A DNA stretch of 27,715 nucleotides from Thermoplasmata archaeon (GTDB lineage Archaea; Thermoplasmatota; Thermoplasmata; Thermoplasmatales; Thermoplasmataceae). The stretch spans positions 1 to 27,715 of the forward strand of contig JAJZXP010000254.1 of assembly GCA_021806345.1 (NCBI GenBank), in the 5' to 3' direction. A program made the position numbers and the translations under genes. Below are positions 1-7,127 of the stretch, piece after piece (position 1 is the stretch's first letter; the number at the start of each line of letters is the position of its first letter). Below the pieces are notes generated by a model that did no database searches, was not told the DNA's origin, and saw nothing but the letters and a program-made list of their open reading frames with translations.

Positions 1-1
1 A

Positions 2-388
2 TACGATGGAACGACCCTTGTAGGAAGTCAGGCATATTCAACTGTAATTGACGTCAATCAATCCGCAACATTTTATGTGAATATTTCAGTCAGCAATACA
101 GGATCGCAATCCCTATCCTTCCAGGCCCAAAACGGATTACAGCCACAGTTCATACAGACTAAAGAAGGACTTACCCATTCTGTATCAGTAAGTGTTTCAT
201 CTGATAGGGTAATTCTGGTAGTTGTTGCAATAATTGCGATTATAATTGTTCTGGCTCTAATATACATAAGGATGACAAGAGGAAGATTCACATCTGTCAG
301 GTCCTCATCAAAGTCATTACCATCATCCGGTCAACAGGGTCAGAAGAAAATACCGGATCAGAAACAAAATCAGGGCTCAAAACAATAA
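2..388 (+). CDS. C-terminal part of a membrane-anchored surface protein (5' truncated by window)
   Basis: The reading frame is open from the first bases of the window to a TAA at 386-388, so this is the 3' end of a longer gene; the GTG at 77 is probably internal. The visible 128 residues begin with a beta-rich, Ser/Thr/Asn-rich stretch typical of archaeal exodomains. One strong transmembrane segment follows (VILVVVAIIAIIIVLALIYI). The tail is Ser/Gln/Lys-rich and hydrophilic and would be cytoplasmic. This is the topology of an exported, C-terminally anchored cell-surface protein. No catalytic domain is visible in the remaining part, so the function is unknown. The beta-helix protein at 2855 has a comparable anchor design. 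Confidence 0.8.
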   Translation, partial: YDGTTLVGSQAYSTVIDVNQSATFYVNISVSNTGSQSLSFQAQNGLQPQFIQTKEGLTHSVSVSVSSDRVILVVVAIIAIIIVLALIYIRMTRGRFTSVRSSSKSLPSSGQQGQKKIPDQKQNQGSKQ

Positions 389-457
389 TAATTTTTTAAA
401 ATCTTAATGGCTCTTTTCAATATTCTATGGATATATAAACAACTCCAATTTCCGATT

Positions 458-1245
458 TCACAACAGTGTAGGGAGATTCAGTTTACCTGCAACAAAGAGT
501 ATCATTGTATCCCGGTATTCTTCTGATTTGAATCCGTATGAACGCTTGAATGCAGTCCTGATCTTGTTGTTTATCCCCTCGGCAATGGAATTGCTGAGAT
601 CAAGTGTTATGGCATTTATTATTCACTGGAAATTCCTCTTGATGGTCTTTCCATATCTCACCATCTCCCTTATACCTGATCGAATGGCCCATGCGATCCA
701 TTTCTCCAGGTATTTTGAAGCCATGATCTTTGGTATTGTCCACAACCTCTGCAGTGCAATCCTGAGATGGTATGCCTTTGCTGTCTGAAGATCAAGATGC
801 TTTATGGATTTGAATCTCCTCTTCTCCATCCGCGTCATGGTGGAAGTGTTCTTCAGCCAGAGGAATCTTGTTCTTTTCAGCAATGGATTCTGTTTCTGTT
901 CCCTTCTCCTGACCTTATCAACAGCATCATTGATCCCCTTTATGACATGGAAGTGATCGAATATGATGCGTGAATGGGGAAGTATTTCTTTGCCCCAAGT
1001 ATGTACCATTTTGCCATGTCCATGGATATGTTCTTTACCTTTCCGGGTTCAGGCAGTTTTTTCTTCAACTTTCTGAACACAGTATTCTTCTTTCCCATCT
1101 CTGTATGTATGACCCTTCTTTCTCTGTGATCATAGAATATGGTCTCGTATTTATGGTGCCTCATTATGGCGATCTCATCCACTCCAAAATTCTCCAGTCC
1201 ATGCAGTTCCATATTCTCTCTGGCACTGCCCACTTAATGCTTCAG
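458..1245 (-). pseudogene. Degraded ISL3-family transposase (catalytic and C-terminal part)
   Basis: Read on the minus strand, this is the catalytic half of an ISL3-type DDE transposase. All three acidic positions can be placed: Asp in 'ISMDMAKWY', Asp in 'IIFDHFHVIKG', and Glu in 'SNSIAEGINNKIRTAFKRSY', followed by the family-typical 'YGFKSEEYRD'. The gene is broken. There are in-frame stops at 1246-1248 and 1234-1236. A one-base frameshift lies near the G run at 976-979, where the frame must change between '...GAKKYFP' and 'HSRIIFDHF...'. A TGA at 620-622 separates 'KRNFQ' from 'INAITLDLSN'. The frame ends at a TGA at 458-460. The N-terminal zinc-binding part is not recognisable upstream. 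A GGCTCTTTT sequence at 409-417, just past the 3' end, resembles the outer end of ISL3 inverted repeats. No matching partner end was found. Confidence 0.85.
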
Positions 1246-1576
1246 CTAGGGGAGTATGTCAGACCTGACTCGAGAATGTCCTATTTTGGATAAGATGGTG
1301 CTCTGTTCCGTCATTAAACGACAAGCAGAATATTTTCTGTGGGCTTGCGCTTGGACATATAAAATCTCATTGTCTAAGAGAATGGCATCGATTGCGTTTG
1401 TTAAGAAGAAAACAGTTATTATAATGATGTTTTGAGTCCCTCCGTAAACTGAGTCATGGTTGAACACATCGACGAAAAAATTCGATCCAGTTCACCGGAA
1501 GAGATGAATACAATTGAGGCGTGGTGAAATCTGGATCAGTTGAAAAAAAGCGAATGGAAAGGGAATAGGTGTAAAC
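1246..1576. other. Stretch without a supportable gene between the ISL3 remnant and the DUF1801 pair
   Basis: The minus-strand frame of the transposase continues here with stops but without recognisable ISL3 residues, so the 5' border of the element cannot be placed. A plus-strand mini-frame from the ATG at 1456 begins MVEHIDEKIRSSSPEEMNT and stops after 23 codons. It could be a decayed gene start or leader, but I see nothing to identify it. No clear TATA box precedes the gene at 1577. Confidence 0.4.
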
Positions 1577-2035
1577 ATGTCGAAGAATATTAAAAGAAAA
1601 TCAGATCAATCGATCGGGTTTACCGAGGAAGAAAAGGCAGCCATGAGGGAACGCGCTTTCGAGATCAAGAAGAATTCCCGCAAGGGAAAAGAAAATTCCG
1701 ACGAGAGTAACGAAAATGAAGTCATGGAAAGCATCCGCAAGATGCACGAACCCGATCGCTCAATGGCAATGCGTCTACATTCGATAATCATGGAAAATGC
1801 TCCTTCTCTTTCACCAAGGACGTGGTACGGCATGCCTGCATATGCAATCGATGACAAGGTTATCTGCTTCTTCCAGAACTCACAGAAATTCAAATCAAGA
1901 TACTCGACCCTTGGTTTCAGCGACCGGGCAAAGCTTGATAATGGGCCGATGTGGCCCACATCATATGCAATTATGGTCATGGATGTATCTACGGAGGAAC
2001 TGATCATTGATCTTCTTAGAAGGGCAATAGGATGA
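1577..2035 (+). CDS. DUF1801 (YdhG/YjbR-CyaY-like fold) domain protein
   Basis: A 152-residue soluble protein. A charged Lys/Glu-rich N-terminal arm (about residues 1-50) precedes a DUF1801 domain. Family hallmarks are 'TWYGMPAYAIDDKVICFFQ', 'KFKSRYSTLGFSDRAKL' and 'GPMWPTSYA'. The family is related in fold to frataxin/CyaY and YdhG. Iron-chaperone or stress roles have been proposed for some members, but the biochemical function is not established and I assign none here. The start codon ATG at 1577 gives the full domain. The stop overlaps the next gene's start as ATGA (2032-2035), which implies translational coupling with a second DUF1801 protein. Confidence 0.85.
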   Translation: MSKNIKRKSDQSIGFTEEEKAAMRERAFEIKKNSRKGKENSDESNENEVMESIRKMHEPDRSMAMRLHSIIMENAPSLSPRTWYGMPAYAIDDKVICFFQNSQKFKSRYSTLGFSDRAKLDNGPMWPTSYAIMVMDVSTEELIIDLLRRAIG

Positions 2036-2460
2036 AAGCCAAGGTCACGAACCGAAGCAGCGATCCTAACAATGCTTCGGTTGCAATTGATAAGATTATA
2101 GCCAGTTACAAGGATTGGCGTGGGCCTAAACTGTCAGAACTGAGAAAGGTCATCACAAAATCAGACCCTACAATTATAGAAGAAGTAAAATGGAAAAAAC
2201 CAAGCAATCCTGATGGAATACCTGTTTGGTCTAGAGGGGGCATTATCTGTTTCGGGAATATACTAAAGAGCTCAGTCAGGCTAACTTTTCCAAAAGGAGC
2301 AGATATTAACGATGATTTTAAAATATTCAACACAAGGCTTGACAGCAATGCTGTCAGGGCAATCGATTTCAGGGCTATGGATACTATAAACGACAAGAGT
2401 TTGAGATTTGTAATATTGCAAACCATCGGACTGAACTCTCTTCATCTAGGGAAGCAGTGA
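2032..2460 (+). CDS. Second DUF1801-family protein
   Basis: A 142-residue protein that begins inside the stop codon of the preceding gene (ATGA). It belongs to the other common DUF1801 subtype: 'SELRKVITKSDPTIIEEVKWKKPS', a central 'PVWSRGGIICFGN', and 'VRLTFPKGADI'. The family pattern is a helix of the type 'lR.ii...dp.i.E.ikW..P.w', then a beta-sheet that repeats 'v.l.F..G'. It is not a recent duplicate of its neighbour, because the two share fold motifs but little sequence. Having two divergent DUF1801 proteins in one coupled operon suggests they act together, perhaps as a heteromer. The substrate or ligand is unknown. Confidence 0.8.
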   Translation: MKAKVTNRSSDPNNASVAIDKIIASYKDWRGPKLSELRKVITKSDPTIIEEVKWKKPSNPDGIPVWSRGGIICFGNILKSSVRLTFPKGADINDDFKIFNTRLDSNAVRAIDFRAMDTINDKSLRFVILQTIGLNSLHLGKQ

Positions 2461-2854
2461 TTTCTTGATATAAACGCAATGTGAGAATGTTTCAGGAAGG
2501 AATGTTGACTTTATCTACGTAGTCTTTTATTTACAATAATTGTCGTTTCCACGTATAACTCGAAAACGTTTTACTTGCTGATAATGTTGCTTCTCATGAA
2601 TTGTGCCTCACGACGATCTTTTTCGAGATGGTTTCTGGTAGAAATAAGGCGGACCAAAAATCGGGACGCAATCTGATTGATATGAGGGACACAACCTCGT
2701 TAGAGAAAAAGCAAAAAAAAACCGCGACACGACTTCCTCTCCATTTTTATTGCGGAAAATCTCAGCAGTCTAGATTTTCCCATAGCACCCAATTAATAGG
2801 GTTGTCTTATAAATTAACGTAGCATTATATATTCGCAAATCCTTTCCCCCTCAT
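2461..2854. other. Long intergenic region upstream of the surface-protein gene
   Basis: About 390 bases without a convincing gene. A 73-codon frame at 2601-2822 starts with GTG, has low-complexity composition and no recognisable motif, so I reject it as coding. The only functional signal I can point to is the TATA-like box close to the 3' end. The region follows a transposon-remnant area and may be eroded sequence. Confidence 0.4.
2825..2833 (+). promoter_or_regulatory. TATA-like box of the beta-helix protein gene
   Basis: TTATATATT is centred about 26 nt upstream of the ATG at 2855, with no Shine-Dalgarno between them. This is the spacing expected for a leaderless archaeal transcript. Confidence 0.6.
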
Positions 2855-5728
2855 ATGATTAAAACGTTGATCATAATAATAGCGACAGTGATGATCTTTT
2901 CATCCTTTGGAATTGCCGTTGGTTACACAGGTTTTACTTCATCTGCAAGTAATGCAGAGTTACCATTCAGTTTTTCCGCAGGGACACACATCGGCAACGT
3001 GAGCATATTTGCAAATGGCACGGTGAGCGATACAAGCGTGATTACAAGAAATGGGAATTCCTACGCATTGAATAGCAACCTGAATGGCACTCTTACTGAT
3101 ATGAGTAACAACTCAGTCGTAACTGGAAACGGGTTTACTGTCAATGGAAAGGGATTAAGTGCCGTGATCATAATGAATGCATCATCGGTAACATTGACAG
3201 ACTTTAATTTGGTAAATTCGACCACGGGCGTTTTCGCGTCGGGTTCAGGTCAGTTCCAGGTGGATCATAGTAGCATTAATGCAACTAGTTACGGTGTACA
3301 TGTACAATACTCCAGCCGTCTTAGCCTTTACAAGGACGATATCTCATCCCAAAATTACGGTATATATCTCTACTATTCATTTGGGGCTGTTGTCAGTTCC
3401 ACGTTTGTACAAGCAAGCTACGGGTTCTATACTCCTTCTTCAACAGATCTCTTATCATTCAACAATGACACATTCCTTTCCACAACTGATGGTATTACCA
3501 TAGCTGGAGATTGTAATAACAATATCATATTGGAAAACAGTACTGTGGTTGGAAAAGGTGCTTCATCATATGGTCTGAACATTCGTACATATGTAGCTAA
3601 TAATGTCACAGTATCCAATAATGAATTTACAAATATTTCGAGGTATGCTATTTATGACGTCATAAATAGTGGTGCTAATTATACTATTTCGGGAAATAAT
3701 TTTGTCAACACTTCCACATCAATCTACTTATGCGATCTTTATAACGTTCTTGTCACGAAGAATAATTACATCAAAAGTTCCTCATACGCCATCCAAGGCG
3801 AATACGTAGTCAATGTAACTGTAACCAACAATTCCATATCAAACGCTCCTCTCGCAGATGGGATTTACTTCATATATTCTGATTTTGTTTCCATAAGCGG
3901 AAATGAAATTACTAATGTCTCTGATGCAATTTACCTGACTTGCTCCACTAGCATTTCGGTGTTCAGTAATATCATCTCAAAAGCCAGCTGCGGAATTTAT
4001 TTCGACATTCCCTCCGCGAACGACATAAACATATCCGGAAACGTGATGACAAATATCACACATGACGGAATACAAATATGTGTCGAAAGCGGCAATAACT
4101 TTGATATAAATAACAACCTTGTTGACCACGCTTCTTCCGCGATTTATGTACACTGCGACATACATAATTTGACAATTGAAAATAACAAAATATACAACCC
4201 AACAACCTGTGGGATATTCTCCCAATACAGCAATAACCTATTAGTCTCCGGAAACATAGTCGTCGGGTTAAACGGATCTCTTAATCACTGGACTGCCATT
4301 CGTATCGAATATACCTCACGCGCACTTGTTTACGATAATGTTATCGAGGGCAATATCACCCACCCTGCCAGTGGTGGAATATCAATATGTGGATCAGCCT
4401 ACTTTTCAGAGTTCAGCAATCGCGTCAGCAATGAACAGTATGCCTTTAAATTATGCAATAGTGGAAACTTTTTCCTATTCAACAATACTGCATCAAATAG
4501 CAATTACGGCATATATTCTGAACATAACTTCCAATTCTATTACTACAGCAATAACATATCCATGTCCAACTTTTCATTAGAGTCTCAATACGATCAATTA
4601 GGATATATTTATGGAAATACCTTTTCAAATGCGCATCATGATATGATTTACATGTATGAATCTTCATACCTGACATTTTACCATAATAACTTCCTCAATG
4701 GCAACAGGATAAATGTATCCTTATACAAGAGTCCTTATAATGCCTGGAACCTTTCGCTTCCAGTAGGAGGCAATTACTGGTCAAACTATACAGGTACGGG
4801 GTCTCAAGACATTGGATCGACTCCCTATGTTGTTAACGGGGCCGCCAAAGACTACTTACCATTGACGACAGAGTGGTCAGGGTATACAGTCACGTTTGTC
4901 GAATCGGGGTTACCGTCTGGTACATCATGGTCAGTCTTACTCGGAAATACGTCACTTTCCTCGGACACGCAGACGCTGACGTTCTTGCCGGATGCGGCAC
5001 AGCACATTTCAGTCGATTTCAGCGTTCAAAATGTACCTGGCTATCAATCGAAGGCCAATACAAATTCGCTTGTGCTTGATGGAACCAATCTTACTGTATC
5101 GGTTACATTTACTGCAATTACATATAAGGCAACATTTACGGAATCCGGATTATCATCAGGATCAGCCTGGACCGTGAAAATAGGTTCACAGACCGTTTCG
5201 TCTACAACTACGTCTCTTGGCTTCTCACTTGCGAACGGTACATACAACTATACAGTGGGATTGGTGACAGGGTATCACGTTGCATCCACTTCCGGATCGT
5301 TCCAGGTTGTAGGATCAGCAGAGAGCATCAGCTTGCAGTATATACAGAATACATACGTCCTGACCGTAACTGAGACAGGCTTGCCTTCCGGAAATTCTTG
5401 GTCAGTAAATGTTAGTGGGAAGTTGACCTCAACAACAGGTAATTCGGTACAGTTAACAGTTGTCTCCGGCACCTATAATGTAACGGTAACAGGACCATCC
5501 AATTTCAAGGTAACGCTTTCCACAAGCTCTGTGACTGTAAACAACGCGAACGCGTCACTCACAGCAGTCTTCAGCAACACTTCAAAAGCTTTCAGTTCCG
5601 GGTCCGTGTACGAGGGCCTTGGGATGGGAGCTGTAGTTGGTGCAGTTGTGGGAGTCCTTGGTTACATGGCGTATACTGGCACTTGGATCTTCAGAAAAAT
5701 AAAGAAGGGTGAGGGTGGATCCAACTAA
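2855..5728 (+). CDS. Large secreted right-handed beta-helix (NosD/PbH1-type) surface protein with C-terminal membrane anchor
   Basis: A 957-residue exported protein. Residues 1 to about 25 form a signal peptide (MIKTLIIIIATVMIFSSFGI). From roughly residue 90 to 650 there are many imperfect turns with the pattern 'vsgN.itn...gI.l..s.n..I.nN.i', the signature of parallel beta-helix repeats as in NosD-like and pectate-lyase-like proteins. Residues about 677-905 hold three tandem beta-sandwich-like modules beginning 'YTVTFVESGLPSG', 'YKATFTESGLSSG' and 'YVLTVTETGLPSG'. A transmembrane helix (about 925-945, 'GAVVGAVVGVLGYMAYTGTW') and a basic tail (KIKKGEGG) anchor the C-terminus. N-x-S/T sequons are very dense, so heavy N-glycosylation is likely. 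No enzyme active site can be assigned. Adhesin, S-layer-associated or polysaccharide-binding roles are all possible. Confidence 0.9.
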   Translation: MIKTLIIIIATVMIFSSFGIAVGYTGFTSSASNAELPFSFSAGTHIGNVSIFANGTVSDTSVITRNGNSYALNSNLNGTLTDMSNNSVVTGNGFTVNGKGLSAVIIMNASSVTLTDFNLVNSTTGVFASGSGQFQVDHSSINATSYGVHVQYSSRLSLYKDDISSQNYGIYLYYSFGAVVSSTFVQASYGFYTPSSTDLLSFNNDTFLSTTDGITIAGDCNNNIILENSTVVGKGASSYGLNIRTYVANNVTVSNNEFTNISRYAIYDVINSGANYTISGNNFVNTSTSIYLCDLYNVLVTKNNYIKSSSYAIQGEYVVNVTVTNNSISNAPLADGIYFIYSDFVSISGNEITNVSDAIYLTCSTSISVFSNIISKASCGIYFDIPSANDINISGNVMTNITHDGIQICVESGNNFDINNNLVDHASSAIYVHCDIHNLTIENNKIYNPTTCGIFSQYSNNLLVSGNIVVGLNGSLNHWTAIRIEYTSRALVYDNVIEGNITHPASGGISICGSAYFSEFSNRVSNEQYAFKLCNSGNFFLFNNTASNSNYGIYSEHNFQFYYYSNNISMSNFSLESQYDQLGYIYGNTFSNAHHDMIYMYESSYLTFYHNNFLNGNRINVSLYKSPYNAWNLSLPVGGNYWSNYTGTGSQDIGSTPYVVNGAAKDYLPLTTEWSGYTVTFVESGLPSGTSWSVLLGNTSLSSDTQTLTFLPDAAQHISVDFSVQNVPGYQSKANTNSLVLDGTNLTVSVTFTAITYKATFTESGLSSGSAWTVKIGSQTVSSTTTSLGFSLANGTYNYTVGLVTGYHVASTSGSFQVVGSAESISLQYIQNTYVLTVTETGLPSGNSWSVNVSGKLTSTTGNSVQLTVVSGTYNVTVTGPSNFKVTLSTSSVTVNNANASLTAVFSNTSKAFSSGSVYEGLGMGAVVGAVVGVLGYMAYTGTWIFRKIKKGEGGSN
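4883..5575 (+). repeat. Three tandem protein-coding modules 'YxVTFxExGLPxG' in the surface protein
   Basis: The modules start at residues 677, 757 and 834, a spacing of 80 and 77 residues. Each opens with Y-x-(V/A/L)-T-(F/V)-x-E-(S/T)-G-L-(P/S)-S-G and continues with 'sWsV'. The DNA copies are diverged, so this is an old duplication. The motif is common in exported proteins of Thermoplasmata. Confidence 0.8.
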
Positions 5729-5753
5729 TCCCTCTTGCCTAAAAAAATTACTA

Positions 5754-5766
5754 ATCTCTTTTTATG
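5754..5766 (+). terminator. T-rich putative transcription stop after the surface protein gene
   Basis: AATCTCTTTTTAT lies about 25 nt after the stop codon. Archaeal termination often uses T-runs without a hairpin. This is support by composition only. Confidence 0.3.
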
Positions 5767-5913
5767 CAGGCATCATTTTCCTATATTTCTTGTGTAATGG
5801 CATGCCATCCTTGGCATTGAAAGGAACTGCATAAAGGAACAAATATCATTGATCAGAGGATTATAAAAGTGAGATATTTTCGCATATTTTTACAGTGAGC
5901 CTCGCCAAATGAC

Positions 5914-6012
5914 TCATCCGAACTTACCCTGGCCGAGATCGAACTTAACATCCTTTACATACCACGGCTTCTCAAGACCCAGTGCTTTAGTGAATAATTC
6001 ATTGCCCGGCAT
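5914..6012 (-). pseudogene. Isolated N-terminal fragment of an ISL3-family transposase
   Basis: A 32-codon minus-strand frame starts MPGNELFTKALGLEKPWYVK, continues with DVKFDLGQGKFG, and then stops at 5914-5916. 'LFTKALGLEKPWYVKDVKFD' is the characteristic N-terminus of ISL3 transposases, before the Cys zinc motif. In the family the sequence goes on as 'KLDIYIDF'; here it is lost after 'GQGK'. The remainder of the transposase is absent nearby. It lies about 4.7 kb from the C-terminal ISL3 remnant at 458-1245, which lacks this segment. The two could come from one split element or from two copies. Confidence 0.75.
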
Positions 6013-6067
6013 AATAATGGTATAAATTCCTTGCGCATATACCCATTAGATGTTATAGAGATCCATC

Positions 6068-6823
6068 TTAATTAATATTTTTCGATTTTTCCATTTTAAT
6101 TAGAAATTCTTTTTTCTTTATTCCAGGGCCGTATCCTCCCAGACTTCCATTTTTTCGTATAACTCTGTGGCATGGAATTACTAGGGGAATGGGATTTTCA
6201 GCGCAGGCATTGGCAACTGCTCTGAAAGACTTAGGATTTCCGATTGCATTTGCAACGTCGTCATAACTCTTTGTCTTCCCATAGGGTATTTTTGCAATTT
6301 CACTCCAAACACTTTTTTGGAATTCCGTACCATTTATATCAATGGTGAACTCCTGCAAATCACCGGCAATTACCTTTCCTATTTTCTGCAAATTAGTATC
6401 AACTGATTTATCTCTGACAATTTTATTATTGGGGAATTTCCTTTTGATTGTATTCAATAAACTTTCCTTAGAATCTGAAATTTCAACATTGCACAAACCA
6501 CTTTCTGTTTCAGCTACCAACACATACCCTAAAACGCTTTTCCCAATTTCATATCTTATAACAGAACTGTTAACATTAGACTCCTTTTCCATCTTTGATA
6601 AATTGTTTCCCGTCGCTTGGCCAGAATTGATCAGTGTTTGGTCCTTCTGTGCCTCAATGTATCTTCTCACAGTGAAACCTGTCATTTCCATAAATGCTTT
6701 TCTTATAGCATATTTACTAAATCCTGTTTGTTCTGAAATACTGGAAATATTACAATTCATTCCATTTTTTGATTTAATATACTCCTGACTTACAAGAAAA
6801 ATATTACCTAAACTGTTATCCAC
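6068..6823 (-). CDS. Ada-like HTH + methylated-DNA-protein-cysteine S-methyltransferase
   Basis: A 251-residue DNA repair protein. The C-terminal half (about 85-245) is an O6-alkylguanine-DNA alkyltransferase: 'FQKSVWSEIAKIPYGKT' leads to the active-site motif IPCHRVI with acceptor Cys218, then 'GSLGGYG'. It removes O6-alkyl groups from guanine onto this cysteine in a suicide reaction. Residues about 20-60 ('ISEQTGFSKYAIRKAFMEM') form an AraC/Ada-type helix-turn-helix. The N-terminal zinc-cysteine methylphosphotriester domain of full-length Ada is absent, so the classical switch for transcription activation is missing. The start is GTG at 6823; a TATA-like sequence lies about 24 nt upstream and overlaps a perfect 16-bp palindrome (6842-6857), which suggests autoregulation. 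The AraC-type HTH fusion looks bacterial in origin. Family assignment is firm; the regulatory role is inferred. Confidence 0.93.
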   Translation of the reverse strand: MDNSLGNIFLVSQEYIKSKNGMNCNISSISEQTGFSKYAIRKAFMEMTGFTVRRYIEAQKDQTLINSGQATGNNLSKMEKESNVNSSVIRYEIGKSVLGYVLVAETESGLCNVEISDSKESLLNTIKRKFPNNKIVRDKSVDTNLQKIGKVIAGDLQEFTIDINGTEFQKSVWSEIAKIPYGKTKSYDDVANAIGNPKSFRAVANACAENPIPLVIPCHRVIRKNGSLGGYGPGIKKKEFLIKMEKSKNIN

Positions 6824-6841
6824 ATATTTGTAGTACCAAGT

Positions 6842-6857
6842 AATAGATAAATCTATT
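6842..6857. promoter_or_regulatory. Perfect palindrome over the alkyltransferase promoter
   Basis: AATAGAT-AA-ATCTATT is a 7+7 bp perfect inverted repeat with a 2-bp spacer. It overlaps the position expected for the TATA box of the gene starting at 6823. It is a candidate operator for the gene's own HTH domain. Confidence 0.45.
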
Positions 6858-6884
6858 TATGTTCAGGGAAATATGAATTTGCTA

Positions 6885-7094
6885 CTATTCAACCTCATCT
6901 TGTGGCGAAACATGATACCTTTCCCTTCTGTGACAATTTGGGCACTTAACTGAGAATGAATAAGGGCCCCATCTGAATATAATGCCAAGAGTCGGGTCTG
7001 ATAGGGAGTTCCACGAAGAATAGTTTACATTAAATTCATTCGCACAATTTGGACATTTAACATGAAATAGCATTATACTCAATGCAGTATCCAT
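6885..7094 (-). CDS. Small zinc-ribbon protein with paired CPNC knuckles
   Basis: A protein of 62-69 residues with two zinc knuckles, 'KCPNCANEF' and 'KCPNCHRRERY', about 35 residues apart, which together would bind one Zn. Small ribbons like this bind nucleic acids or proteins; no specific function can be read. Two starts are possible: the ATG at 7094, and the ATG at 7073 (MLFHVKCPNC). The TATA-like sequence at 7095-7106 sits about 27 nt before the second ATG but almost touches the first, so the shorter 62-residue form is more likely for a leaderless mRNA. It lies 33 bp downstream of argS on the same strand and 61 bp upstream of the alkyltransferase gene. Confidence 0.7.
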   Translation of the reverse strand: MDTALSIMLFHVKCPNCANEFNVNYSSWNSLSDPTLGIIFRWGPYSFSVKCPNCHRRERYHVSPQDEVE

Positions 7095-7106
7095 TAATAT
7101 TAATAA
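7095..7106 (-). promoter_or_regulatory. TATA-like box for the zinc-ribbon gene
   Basis: Read on the minus strand as TTATTAATATTA, centred about 27 nt upstream of the ATG at 7073. It favours that start over 7094. Confidence 0.4.
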
Positions 7107-7127
7107 AAGATTGGTTTTTCCAGAGGT

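Larger units (their letters stand above)
5729..6067. other. Intergenic region with an IS scrap
   Basis: Apart from a T-rich stop signal near 5754 and the 33-codon ISL3 remnant at 5914-6012, I see no gene, RNA or repeat in these 339 bases. Confidence 0.5.

Noticed and set aside
2601..2822. 73-codon plus-strand frame in the intergenic region
   Set aside because: GTG start, no motif, low-complexity and Lys/Ser-rich without domain features, no ribosome site; likely chance.
6342..6788. 148-codon plus-strand frame opposite the alkyltransferase gene
   Set aside because: Antisense shadow; the minus-strand protein has the complete active site and HTH.
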